Part shown: positions 40,516 through 50,049 of the stretch, in pieces
How positions within the stretch are numbered: the stretch's first letter is position 1
Layout: every line of letters begins with the position of its first letter
Assembly (NCBI GenBank): GCA_039090855.1
Contig: CM077002.1
Coordinates: 88,726,194-88,790,193 of the forward strand
DNA: 64,000 nt
Origin: Macrothele yani
Lineage: Eukaryota; Arthropoda; Arachnida; Araneae; Macrothelidae
Direction of reading: 5' to 3'
Translations under genes and position numbers: made by a program
Notes under the pieces: generated by a model
Told to the model about the DNA's origin: nothing
What the model saw: the letters and a program-made list of their open reading frames with translations, nothing else
Database searches by the model: none

Positions 40516-42368
40516 GACAGTGGAAGAAACTCATGTGTTCAGGTGAACTTTGATGAACTGGTTCAGGATCTTGACTGTTCCGAGGGTGACTTCATTAAGC
40601 ATTGCCGATCCAGAATCTTCGCCCTGGACAACAGAAAAAACAGGGTTTTTGATCAGTTGTTTCGGAACTATGCATTTAGCTCTGAACACATTAGAATTCT
40701 GATTGGCGACCTTCTTCAGTACCGTCTTTCTAGCTTTCGTTCTAAGTTCTCGGGAGCTCACCTTGTCAGGAAGTATTGCGTAATTGATTTTTGCCATGAG
40801 GCCATTGACTACATTGGTTTAAGGTCAATTCTACATAGACGCTTGAATCTTTTCCCCTTGGAAATGAGGTGAAATTGGTGACCTGTTGTCGATATGAAAA
40901 ACTGCTTGGTCGCCGAATTTTCAATTACAGACAAAGGGTAGCAAATCTCAAAGCTTTAAACAATAAAGAGGATGACAGTTGTCACTGTCATTCCGACAGA
41001 TTTAGTAAATTTGTCGATCCTAACCATGGTCATGTTATTACTGGTGATCTCGATATCGTTCCTTTTTGAGAGCTACATTCTCTTATGTCTTTGGGCACTT
41101 CGTTTCAATATAAAGAAGTGTGTCTCCATTTTGTGTAGTAATTTTTTGCAATGTGCACTCAAACTTTCCTATGAGTTCGGTCTGCCTCTTGAATCCTTCA
41201 ACAAATGGTTGGATTGTGTGCTTTGTGACATTCGTCACGAGCTTGGTAAATTAAAAATCCCTAAGGTTTGCACCCAGCAACCACAACCTTTTCTTGATTA
41301 CTTCACAAATTCGTGAACTTCAAGATTTATTCACTGTTTCTCCAGTGGATAAAACTACTAATAATTTTGCCATTATCTGTAAACAGTTTTACCAGTCTCC
41401 TATTACAGGAAATGAACACTACGGATACATTCACTCCGGCGTCTCAAAACCGTAAGGATGTTGTTAAAAAGATCATTGCTCTGCATAAAAGGATTTAGCT
41501 TACAGTATCTAACTTAAAATTTCCTTTCGTTTATGCTATTCCAAAGTTCCATAAGAAACCTGTTTCTTTTCATTTCATAACCAGTGGATGCAATTGTTAC
41601 AATAGTAAAGCAGGTGGGTTGCTTCAGAGGTACTTGTCTGCAGTGCTTCATTATCGGGAATAATGATAGAGTTTTAGAGGCGTTGAACTCAACAACTGTC
41701 TTATCTGTTGATACGTACGATTTTAAAAACCTTTTCACTTCAATTTCATTGAAAGGTTTATGGCAGGTGGCCTTAAATTTACACACAAAGTTTGAGTACA
41801 GGGTTACAGAACAGGTTTCGCACTTTTTAGTGGACTTCTGTATTAATAACAATTTCATTACCGTGGGCGATGGGCTATACCTCCAAACTAGTGGTATTCC
41901 GATGGGCAGTCGCTTCTCAAGTAGCTTAGCCAATCTCTATCTGCACTTTTTTGAGGATAGATTTACTGCTGCTTGCCCTTTGCCTGATATCATTCTGAGG
42001 TACGTTGATGACATTATTGTCATTAACGTGCCGGACTTTTTCGATGCGCTGTTGACTCGTATCCTGAGGATCTCACCCTAGAAAAAACTAACAGCTCATC
42101 TACTTACGTTTGTTACCTCGATTTGGAGTTACATGTGGACGAGGAGGGTAAGGGTGTGGTAAATCTTTATGATAAAAGAAATGCTTTTGATTTCGATATT
42201 TACTACACTCATTGGTCCTCCAGTATTTCTAAAGAAGTACATCATAATCTGCTTCTTTCTCAAATTCACAGAACAGCAAGAATATGTTCCACTCAGTTCT
42301 TGCTCGTAAAAAATCTTAAAACACTTCTATCTAAACTGCATTTTAACAACTTTCCTAGTAATTTTTAA
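40516..42368 (+). pseudogene. PLE reverse transcriptase, right copy, no GIY-YIG found
   Basis: N-terminal coding-like frame at 40516-40872 (VNFDELVQDLDCSEGDFIKH, SSEHIRILIGDLLQYRLSSF), then broken frames with YEFGLPLESFNKWLDCVLCD and GKLKIPKVCTQQP. Reverse transcriptase at 41584-42081: TVLSVDTYDFKNLFTSI (domain A), QTSGIPMGSRFSSSLANLYL (B), IILRYVDDIIVI (catalytic YVDD). After a stop near 42080: YLDLELHVDEEGKGVVNLYD, KRNAFDFDIYYTHWSSSISK, ending NNFPSNF-stop at 42368. No GIY-YIG domain follows within the element, so this looks like an endonuclease-less PLE, or one with the domain deleted. Several shifts: dead. Confidence 0.75.
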
Positions 42369-42867
42369 AGCATTATTTAAAACACTTAATTTTGAATTTT
42401 AATTCGGTTTCAAAGAGTTTCAAATTGCACATTGACATGCTTTACTAATCTAGGACCTAACAATATTAAGTACGTCAGGCAATATAAAGTACCACTTGGT
42501 GGGTCTTTAGTGGTTGAAGATATATATTTACATATACAGTTTTACATCTCGTCGTTTTACATCTTCTTTTGCTTGCTATGATGTTATCTAATTGCGACCA
42601 CTTTAACGTTAGCATTAAAATTTGGACTCTTGTGGGTCGTTGGTCCAGTTCAGTTTGATCTTCATTCATGGCGTTGACCAGTTTGGTCTGCCGGTAGGCC
42701 TTTTTAATAATTTTTTCAGTGTTTATATTCTTGTTTTCTTGAATTTCAGTGTCTCCTGATGACGGCAACCTGTTTGTTCATTTTTTTTTTTTTTTTCAAT
42801 TTTGAACTTCCATTTTCAGTTTAATTCAGTACTGTTTTTGGAATTTTTTGCAATTCTTATTTTTTAC

Positions 42868-42872
<5 letters not shown>

Positions 42873-42932
<60 letters not shown>
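42873..42932. repeat. (TC)n then (TA)n microsatellite
   Basis: An uninterrupted TC run followed by a TA run sits between the PLE palindrome and the 5-prime end of the next RTE. Confidence 0.95.
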
Positions 42933-42933
<1 letters not shown>

Positions 42934-43046
42934 GATGTAAGGTCAGGTGATGCGTAATATCACAGCCTCTCTTTGACAAATGTCAACCCCGCCTTCTCGT
43001 GGTACATCCTGTTCCCACTAGAGGGGCTCTGACGACCGCCAATAAT

Positions 43047-44014
43047 GATATAACTATACCATCGGGATTAGAGGAAATGCTATCCCACACTCACCAACCC
43101 GGTTGGCCAGCGTGGTGAGTTATGGCCAAACCCCTCCAAAATGACTCCACAACTTAAATCTTGGCCCCCAGTCTCCTGCAGCTGGAATGTACCTGACCAA
43201 GGCAGCGGCCAGTGCGACATGAAGGCAGAGGGTGCTAAGAATCCCCGGAGGACCGGACTAGGCTGCCATCTGATCCTGACCTTGGCTACGTATAATGGAC
43301 GCTCCCTATCTTCTGATTCAAGGCTTCTTGAATTGGAAGAGGAACTACAAAGGATCAAGTGGGACATTGTCGGGCTAAGTGAGGTAAGGAGAAAATCTTA
43401 TTGAACTGAAAAGTGGACATCTCTTCTACTATCGTGGGACAGATACTGGCAGAACTAGTGGTGTTGGATTTATAATAAACAAGAAACTGAAGGATAAAGT
43501 TGTAGAAGTTGAAAGTTCCTCTGACAGAGCGATATAACTATACCATCGGGATTAGAGGAAATGCTATCCCACACTCACCAACCCGCTTGGCCAGCGTGGT
43601 GAGTTATGGCCAAACCCCTCCAAAATGACTCCACAACTTAAATCTTGGCCCCCAGTCTCCTGCAGCTGGAATGTACCTGACCAAGGCAGCGGCCAGTGCG
43701 ACATGAAGGCAGAGGGTGCTAAGAATCCCCGGAGGACCGGACTAGGCTGCCATCTGATCCTGACCTTGGCTACGTATAATGGACGCTCCCTATCTTCTGA
43801 TTCAAGGCTTCTTGAATTGGAAGAGGAACTACAAAGGATCAAGTGGGACATTGTCGGGCTAAGTGACGTAAGGAGAAAATCTTATTGAACTGAAAAGTGG
43901 ACATCTCTTCTACTATCGTGGGACAGATACTGGCAGAACTAGTGGTGTTGGATTTATAATAAACAAGAAACTGAAGGATTAAGTTGTAGAAGTTGAAAGT
44001 TCCTCTGACAGAGC
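43047..44014. repeat. 484-bp direct tandem duplication, over 99 percent identical
   Basis: Unit 1 is 43047-43530 and unit 2 is 43531-44014, both running from GATATAACTATACC through CTGACAGAGC. I see three differences (G/C near 43102, G/C near 43382, A/T near 43496 relative to unit 1). The unit spans the leader, the start codon and the first ~87 endonuclease codons. Both units share an 8-bp deletion after VRRK that ends the frame (…VRRKSY-stop). Confidence 0.95.
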
Positions 44015-46561
44015 TGCACTACTCGTCATCCAACTCTCAAGAAGATACAAGGCTCAGATTTATTCAAACTTATGCATCCACCACAAGTCATCCTGAAGAA
44101 GAAATTGAAGAATTTTATGAGGAAATTCGTCATGTAAATAATGAAGGTAAGCAACACTTGAAGATAATTATGGGAGATTTCAATGCAAACATAAGGCAAC
44201 AGCAACAGAATGAAACTTCAGTAGGTAAATTCGGTCACGGCAACAGAAACCAGCGTGGAAATACTCTCGTTGAGTGTGCAGAGGCAGAAGGGTTTTTTCT
44301 TCTTGAACTCCTTTTTCAAGAAAAAGCCACACAGGAAATGGACATGGATACATCCAAATGGGATGACAAGTGAAATTGATTTTATTATGTGTAACAAAAA
44401 ATTCATCATAGAAGACTACAGTTTGCTAAACAAGTTCAACACAGGTAGTGACCATAGATTGGTGAGATGTAAGATGCACCTCAACATTAAACTTGAACGT
44501 AGCAAGCTCATAAGACAAACAAAATGTATTGACATAACCAACCTTAAAAAACACCATCATACCTTCAAGTTGAAACTGAAGAACAGATTCTCTGCTTTAG
44601 AAGGCCTAACATCAGAAGAAGTGGATATTTCTGAAGTTAACAAAACAGTAACCAAAGCTCTTATGGAAACAGCAACAAAATTAGCTAGGTCTAAGAACAA
44701 GTTGCATGTGAACAAATTATCAGGAAAAACCAAAATGTTGATGGAAAAAAGAAGAGAGATGAGGACAACTAAAGAATATGTGACTTCCAAAGTGGAATAT
44801 ATAGAGCTATGCAAGACAGTACGAAAAAGTATCACTGAAGACGTAAGGAAATTCAACTGTGAACTAGTGAGGAAAGCAACTGAAAATAACTAAAGCCTAA
44901 AGATATCAAAGGGGCATCTCAGTAAGGGAAGAAAACAGATTATGGCACTAAGAAAAGAAGATGGTTCTGTAACAAGAAATAGAGGAGAAATTTTGACAAG
45001 AGTGAAATATTTCTACTCCAAATTATGTGAAAGGGATGATACATGTACTCCAGACATCATGAGAGGCACCAGTACCAGAATTCTTCCAGTCCTCCCAGCA
45101 GAAGTTGCACATGCAATCGAGAACATGTAGCGGGGGAAAGCTCCAGGAGAAGATGGAATTACTGTAGACATCATACAAGAAGCAAGTGGAGAAACCGAAA
45201 CAGTACTCGCCCAAATTTTCACTCGATGCCTTAAATGAAGGGAAGATTCCTGAGGAATGGAACAAAGCTACAATGATCCTGTTACATAAAAAAGGTGACA
45301 TAGAGGATCTCGGGAACTACAGACCTATCAGCCTCCTATCAGTGGTTTATAAAATCTTCACTAAAGTTCTTTCACACCGCTTGAAGGTGACACTGGATAT
45401 GGCTCAACCGAGAGAACAAGCTGGATTCAGGAGTGGCTACGGCACAATAGATCATATCCACGTACTGAGAGAACTAATTGAAAGAGCGAGGGAATATGAA
45501 CTTCCATCGTGCATGGCTTTTATCGATTATGAAAAAGCCTTTGATGCGGTGAAACCATCAGCAGTTACAATGGCTCTGAAATCCTGCAGTATTGAAGATG
45601 CATACATTAATATTATTAATAACATCTATGAAAATGCAAGTGCTAAGATTCGGCTGTTTGAAAATACAATACACATTAAAATTGGAAAGGGAGTGAGACA
45701 AGGTGACACCATATCTCCCAAGCTCTTTAATGCCACATTGGAAAATATCTTTTAATCACTGAACTGGTAAAACAAAGGAATAAAAATTAATGGAGATTAT
45801 CTAACCAACCTTCGTTTTGCTGATGACGTAGTCATTTTTGCAACTACCCCATCAGAGCTGGAGAGTATGATCCAGGAACTTGCTGACAAGAGTAAAGAAG
45901 TGGGATTAAAAATGAACTTTCAGAAGACAAAAGTGATGTTCAATGCTTTAACAAGAAATGAAGATTTATCGATTGATGGGAAAAAAGCTGGAGATAACAG
46001 ACACGTACGTTTATCTTGGACAGCAGATATCAAGTGAGGGTCACATTGATGAAGAAATTAATCGGCGTATAAAACTTGCCTGGAGTGCTTTTGGAAGAAA
46101 CGGCATAATTTTCAAGAGCAATATGCCATTATGTCTTAAAAGAAAAAGTGTTTGATCAATGTATTCTTCCAGTGCTTATGTATGGTGCAGAGACGTGGAC
46201 CTTAACTAAAAGAGACATACAAAGACTGCAGTCAACTCAAAGCAGCATGGAGAGATGCATGCTTGGTGTAACCAGGAGAGATAAGAAGAGGAACTCGTGG
46301 ATCCGAAAAATTACAAGAGTGGAAGACATTATGATCAGAGTTAAATCCCTGAAATGGCAATGGGCTGGACATACTGCCAGAAGGACAGACCATCGATGGA
46401 CAGCCGAAATTTTAGATTGGATTCCAAGGGACAGGAAAAGACCCAGAAGAAGACCACATGGGAGATGGGTGGATGAAATTCGAAAGTATGCGGGAGTGAC
46501 ATGGAGGAGACTGGCACAAGACAGACCGTTGTGCGTCCAGCAGTGGATTGATAATGGTTAA
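43625..46561 (+). pseudogene. RTE polyprotein (endonuclease to RT), multiply frameshifted
   Basis: Pieces in order: 43625-43888 start of endonuclease (ATYNGRSLSSDSRLLELEEE, IKWDIVGLSDVRRK); 43993-44373 with YASTTSHPEEEIEEFYEEIR and IIMGDFNANIRQQQQNETSV (D-x-N); 44255-44893 with EIDFIMCNKKFIIEDYSLL, NTGSDHRLVRCKMHLNIKLE (S-D-H) and linker ALEGLTSEEVDISEVNKTVT; 45186-45755 RT with FIDYEKAFDAV and GVRQGDTISPKLFNATLENI; FADDVVIF near 45815 in another frame; 45958-46561 C-terminus to WIDNG-stop. Catalytic residues are all present, but at least seven stops or shifts separate them. Confidence 0.8.
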
Positions 46562-46600
46562 CAATTATGATGATATATATATATATATATATATATACTT

Positions 46601-47810
46601 AAGAGCAAAACTGAAGACTAAGGAAAAAATTTTAGAATTTAAAACGAAGGGTGCAAAATAACCTGAAAATCAAAACGCGCAACGCAGCAGTTTTGAAAAT
46701 TCAGAATTCACATTCTATAAAGATACCTAAGCAAAAAAATACATATATAATTTTGACTCACACCTAGTACAACATGGAAAAGGTTATGTATCTACCTGTG
46801 TGAGTAAAAGGAGAAAAGAAAAAAAAATAAAATAAAACAACTGAATGTAGAAGGTGTCGAGAATACTGAGCCTTGGCTTTATCAAGGACCAGCAAAAACT
46901 CTGCATTTTCTCACTTCCACAAAGACCTAGTTGGAAATGGGTTTCTGCAAGGCCATAGATGCAAGTAACATTCCCACCTAAAATAGTTTAAAAAATATAT
47001 ATATAAGTCATGTCCTCCGTAGAGTAGCATGACCTAGCACTAGTTAACAATTTCGCTTGCATCCATTAACCTTCATGGCCCGACCCATGCTCTTCATCTG
47101 TTACTATTAAACAGAGAGAAGAAGATTAAAGAGAACTCAAGCTGTGAGAGTGACATAATAAATAGAAATGATTTTCAGCTATAACGAAATTCCAAGTTCG
47201 TTTGAGAGAGAATTTAAACCTGAAAAACAAATTTTACATTGCAATTAAAAAAGGAAATGTTAATTTATAACGAACAGATTTTTGAAAGAAAACTTGAGTC
47301 TAAAACCCCCTACTCTACAACTTATGACAGCACGAAAACGAGAATAAGTTAAAGATAATAATTAACTAAAGAAAACTTTGTGAAAGTTATATACCTTAAA
47401 CAGTTAGTTGCAATATGTACAAAGTATTTCAGCAGTGCTTTAAGTGCATAATTAATTAGTAATTAAGAACTTAACTACTTTGAAAAAACAGCGCATAGAC
47501 AGCGCATAGAAAAGGAACAAGCTTAGCCATCTTCTGTTCCTAGGTACCACAAAAGACGCTCAAAGTTACAAAGAAAAGTAAGAGTTAAAACCCGCATAAA
47601 TGTTAACAGACAAACCAATGCTTAAAAGCTGAAAAGCTAAAAAACGACAGAGAAAAGGTACATGAAGTACAAACATTGAACTTATAAAACCTAGAACCCA
47701 AAAACAAGGAAGAGAGCTTACCTCTTGTGTTACAAAAACTTTTCTCCTCACAAGAGGAGAACATGGCTGACCTCTTCCGCCACTCCCTAGACGCTGGGGG
47801 GCAGTGAGGG
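46601..47810 (-). repeat. PLE pseudo-LTR-like 3-prime region with possible spliced exon
   Basis: Read on the minus strand: a possible exon with ATG at about 47764 (MFSSCEEKSFCNTR) ends in ACAAGAG|GTAAGCTC, a good splice donor. About 800 bp later comes GCAGAAACCCATTTCC, AGGTCTTTGTGGA and CTTGATAAAGCCA (about 46950-46870). The same order occurs on the plus strand at 7386-8310. A PLE reverse-transcriptase relic lies just upstream (48740-48301), which suggests this is that element's terminal region. The link is inferred from order and short blocks. Confidence 0.4.
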
Positions 47811-48300
47811 TGGGGCTGATGGCCTCCTCATACAGCAAGAAACCAACGCGCGGAGATTTTAACCAGAGAAAAAAATATATAAACTTAAGACTGTGGATCT
47901 GTATGATCAGAATGAGCAGAATTAACTCTCCAGAATACATGAGAAATATTATAAAATACACGAGCAGTTTATTTAATAATCTTTGCATGTATTAAATCAC
48001 CTTAGTGAGCTTCTATAGATTAATCAGAATCTTATTAATTTTAATGTTGGTTTTACTATTTTTAGTATAGCTATCCTAGTGATGAATAACTAGTTTTCTT
48101 TTTTATTTGTTTTTATTTTCTTTTATAAACAGATTTTTAAGCTTTTTTTGTGATTTTGTTTATATTATTTAATTTTTTTGTTTTAATAGGACCGTCATAT
48201 CCATAGCACTAAGGTTCCTTTAGGTAGTTAATAGGCATCCTCTAGCCAACTTCCTTACGGCTTTGATTGGTCAGAATCATATTATTAACTGTGTAGAAAA

Positions 48301-48740
48301 TTAAAGCAGATCTGCCAACCTTACTCTATTATTCAGAATAATTTTTCTTAAAGTTCTTTTGATGAAAGAAGAAGGAATTTCGTTCTCTAGAAAACTTTCT
48401 AATAGTATATTAATGTGGTAATTGAAGTCCAAATTGTTGCGGCAAATTCTTGAAATTCTTAGGACCTGAGAAATTAGTACATTCTCAATTACTTTGGTTG
48501 AAATGTTATTATTCCAGTGTAGATATTTAATTACTTTGAAAGGAAAATTAACTCTTTTATCAAAGAGGCTAATAGATGGGTTACCTCTGTTGAGCTTAAT
48601 GCTTAAGTCTAGGAACTCAAGTTCCTGATTACTGTGGTTGGTTTTACATAAGTTAAGAGAGCTAGGATAGATATTATCAAAATCACTCTCTATAACTTCG
48701 GAATTATTGATACACAGCAGATCATGAATATATCTAATTG
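48301..48740 (-). pseudogene. PLE-type reverse transcriptase, C-terminal fragment
   Basis: The frame reads SIRYIHDLLCINN (the catalytic box; Y-I-D-D expected, here Y-I-H-D), QELEFLDLSIKLNRGNPSIS, LFDKRVNFPFKVIKYLHWNN, NISTKVIENVLISQVLRISR, ICRNNLDFNYHINILLESFL. Its layout matches the endonuclease-less PLE at 40.5-42.4 kb (LDLEL, NLYDKRNAFDFDIYYTHW, KEVHHNLLLSQIHRTARIC). The mutated catalytic aspartate and 5-prime truncation at a hairpin (48710-48756) make it inactive. Confidence 0.7.
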
Positions 48741-48756
48741 ATGATCTGCTGTGTAT
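48710..48756. repeat. 16-bp perfect hairpin at the PLE/RTE junction
   Basis: ATACACAGCAGATCAT (48710-48725) and ATGATCTGCTGTGTAT (48741-48756) are exact inverse complements around 15 nt. The left part is PLE coding sequence; RTE sequence begins right after the right part. Confidence 0.9.
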
Positions 48757-49148
48757 ATAGCCTTGAATCAGAAGATAGGGAGCGTCCATTATAAGTAGCC
48801 AAGGTCAGCATCAGATGACAGCCTAGTCCGGTCCTCCGGGGATTCTTAGCACCCTCTGCCTTCATGTCGCACTGGCCGCTGCCTTGGCCAGGTACATTCC
48901 AACTGCCGGAGACTGAGTTCCAAGATTTAAGTTTTGGAGTTATATTTGGAGGAGTTTTTCCATAACTCACCACACTGGCCAAGCGGGTTGGTGAGTGTGG
49001 GATAGCATTTCCTCTAATCCCGATGGTATAATTATACCGCTATTGGCGGTCGTCAGAGCCCCTTTATTGGGAACAGGATGCACCACGAGAAGGCGGGGTT
49101 GGCATTTGTGAAGGAGAGGCTGTGATGTTACGCATCACCTGACCTTAC
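48757..49148 (-). pseudogene. RTE 5-prime fragment (leader and start of endonuclease)
   Basis: Minus strand: leader TGATGCGTAACATCACAGCC near 49140, then KLKSWNSVSGSWNVPGQGSG, CDMKAEGAKNPRRTGLGCHL, MLTLATYNGRSLSSDSRL, cut at 48757. This is the first ~390 bp of an RTE copy; nothing downstream remains. It abuts a plus-strand RTE 3-prime end at 49160. Confidence 0.85.
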
Positions 49149-49159
49149 ATAACCAACCT

Positions 49160-49272
49160 GACATGGAGGAGACTGGCGCAAGACAGACCGTTGTGGAGGA
49201 AACTTGGGGAGGCCTTCGTCCAGCAGTGTATTGATAATGGTTGTCAATGATGATGATGATATATATATATAG
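49160..49272 (+). pseudogene. RTE 3-prime scrap
   Basis: TGACATGGAGGAGACTGGCG to GATAATGGTTGTCAATGATG encodes TWRRLAQDRPLWRKLGEAFV, the last RTE residues, followed by the TGATGATGATATATA tail. Oriented opposite to the adjoining 5-prime fragment. Confidence 0.8.
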
Positions 49273-49274
49273 TG

Positions 49275-49400
49275 GGAGATGGGTGAATTTTATCCACCCA
49301 TCTCCTACTTGTCATCTTCTGGGTATTGTTTTTTCCCTTGCTTACTAGTTTAATATTTCAACTCTCCGTCGGTGGCTCTTTCTTCTAGCAATATGTCCAT
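49275..49400 (-). pseudogene. Old RTE fragment, left part (continues at 53032)
   Basis: Minus-strand RTE C-terminal region, more diverged than other copies, e.g. CATCCACCCATCTCC-like and GGTGGCTCTTTCTTCTAGCA where sister copies have GATGGTCTGTCCTTCTGGCA. The outer end is an 11-bp perfect hairpin (GGAGATGGGTG at 49275-49285, complement at 49295-49305). Interrupted at 49400 by a 3.6-kb DNA transposon. Confidence 0.7.
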
Positions 49401-49814
49401 TAGGATGGAGCGAAAAACACTTTTTTTTTTTCAGGTGAAACGTCACCATGTGCAATTGTTGCGATTTTATTACTGAAATGACCCCCCGAAATATGGATGA
49501 AATTATTTGATATCTTAGGCTGCCCCAAGAACCTCGAAGTTTAAAAGTTATAGGGAAAAATGGTTTAAAAACACCCGCTTTCTCCATTTTGTAAATATAA
49601 AAAAATGCTGTGTCACCATGTTATTTAATATCACCTTTGAGTGTATGTACACGGGTAAAAATTCAGCAGACGTGAATTAATTTCTTAAGCTTCCCCAAAG
49701 AGCTCAAGATTTGTCATATTTCTCCAAAAATTGCATGTTATGTAAATATGATAGACACCAGTCTTACCTAGTAGCATACTTGAGGAGTGTTTATTTCACT
49801 TGGAAATCAGACTT

Positions 49815-50040
49815 GCCGCCCCGGTGGCGCAGTGGTCTAAGGCGTTGGCCTCTAATCATTCGTCCGTAAGGGGTCCGGGTTCGAATCCCGGTCAGGCATG
49901 GATGTTGTGTTTGTCTTACGGCACTGGCTCTCTCCCTTCCCTGGAACCAGTGACCCTAAATTAGGGACGGGCGACTGCTTATAGCCCATTGAGTTGCTCC
50001 CGGTGGTCGTTAAACCTCCATTAAAAAAAAAAAAAAAAAA
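49815..50040 (+). mobile_element. tRNA-derived SINE, copy 2, with 11-bp target duplication
   Basis: Same family as 11638-11852: A box TGGCGCAGTGG, B box GGTTCGAATCC, body GATGTTGTGTTTGTCTTACG ... CGGTGGTCGTTAAACCTCCA, poly-A. Flanks AAATCAGACTT at 49804-49814 and 50041-50051. Its head (GCCCCGGTGGCGCAGTGGTC) is closer to a tRNA than copy 1. Inserted just past the transposase C-terminus of the 3.6-kb element. Confidence 0.92.
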
Positions 50041-50049
50041 AAATCAGAC

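Larger units (their letters stand above)
38290..42872. mobile_element. 4.6-kb head-to-head Penelope-like palindrome (second PLE family)
   Basis: Left arm about 38400-40515 (minus) and right arm about 40975-42872 (plus) mirror each other over roughly 2 kb about an axis near 40746. The 460-bp spacer holds unique N-terminal PLE sequence on the plus strand. Again both 3-prime ends point outward. The left arm extends about 100 bp further outward (to about 38290) than the right, which ends in a (TC)n(TA)n tract. No target duplication could be read because of that tract and the abutting Tigger end at 38286. Confidence 0.85.
42933..46600 (+). mobile_element. Full-span RTE LINE with internal tandem duplication
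   Basis: The 5-prime end GGGATGTAAGGTCAGGTGAT is followed by the leader shared with the minus-strand copy at 25.85 kb. Endonuclease, linker, RT and C-terminus follow in order to the stop at 46561, then a TGATGATATATATA tail. About 480 bp longer than the 22.7-25.9 kb copy because of the duplication at 43047-44014. Confidence 0.85.

Noticed and set aside
42873..42932. CRISPR-like or functional repeat array
   Set aside because: Simple dinucleotide microsatellite; this is eukaryotic DNA and no repeat-spacer pattern exists anywhere in the window.
47566..47988. 140-codon minus-strand open frame with hydrophobic segments (membrane protein?)
   Set aside because: Spans the possible exon and intron of the PLE-like terminal repeat and has no family pattern; hydrophobicity comes from T-rich sequence.
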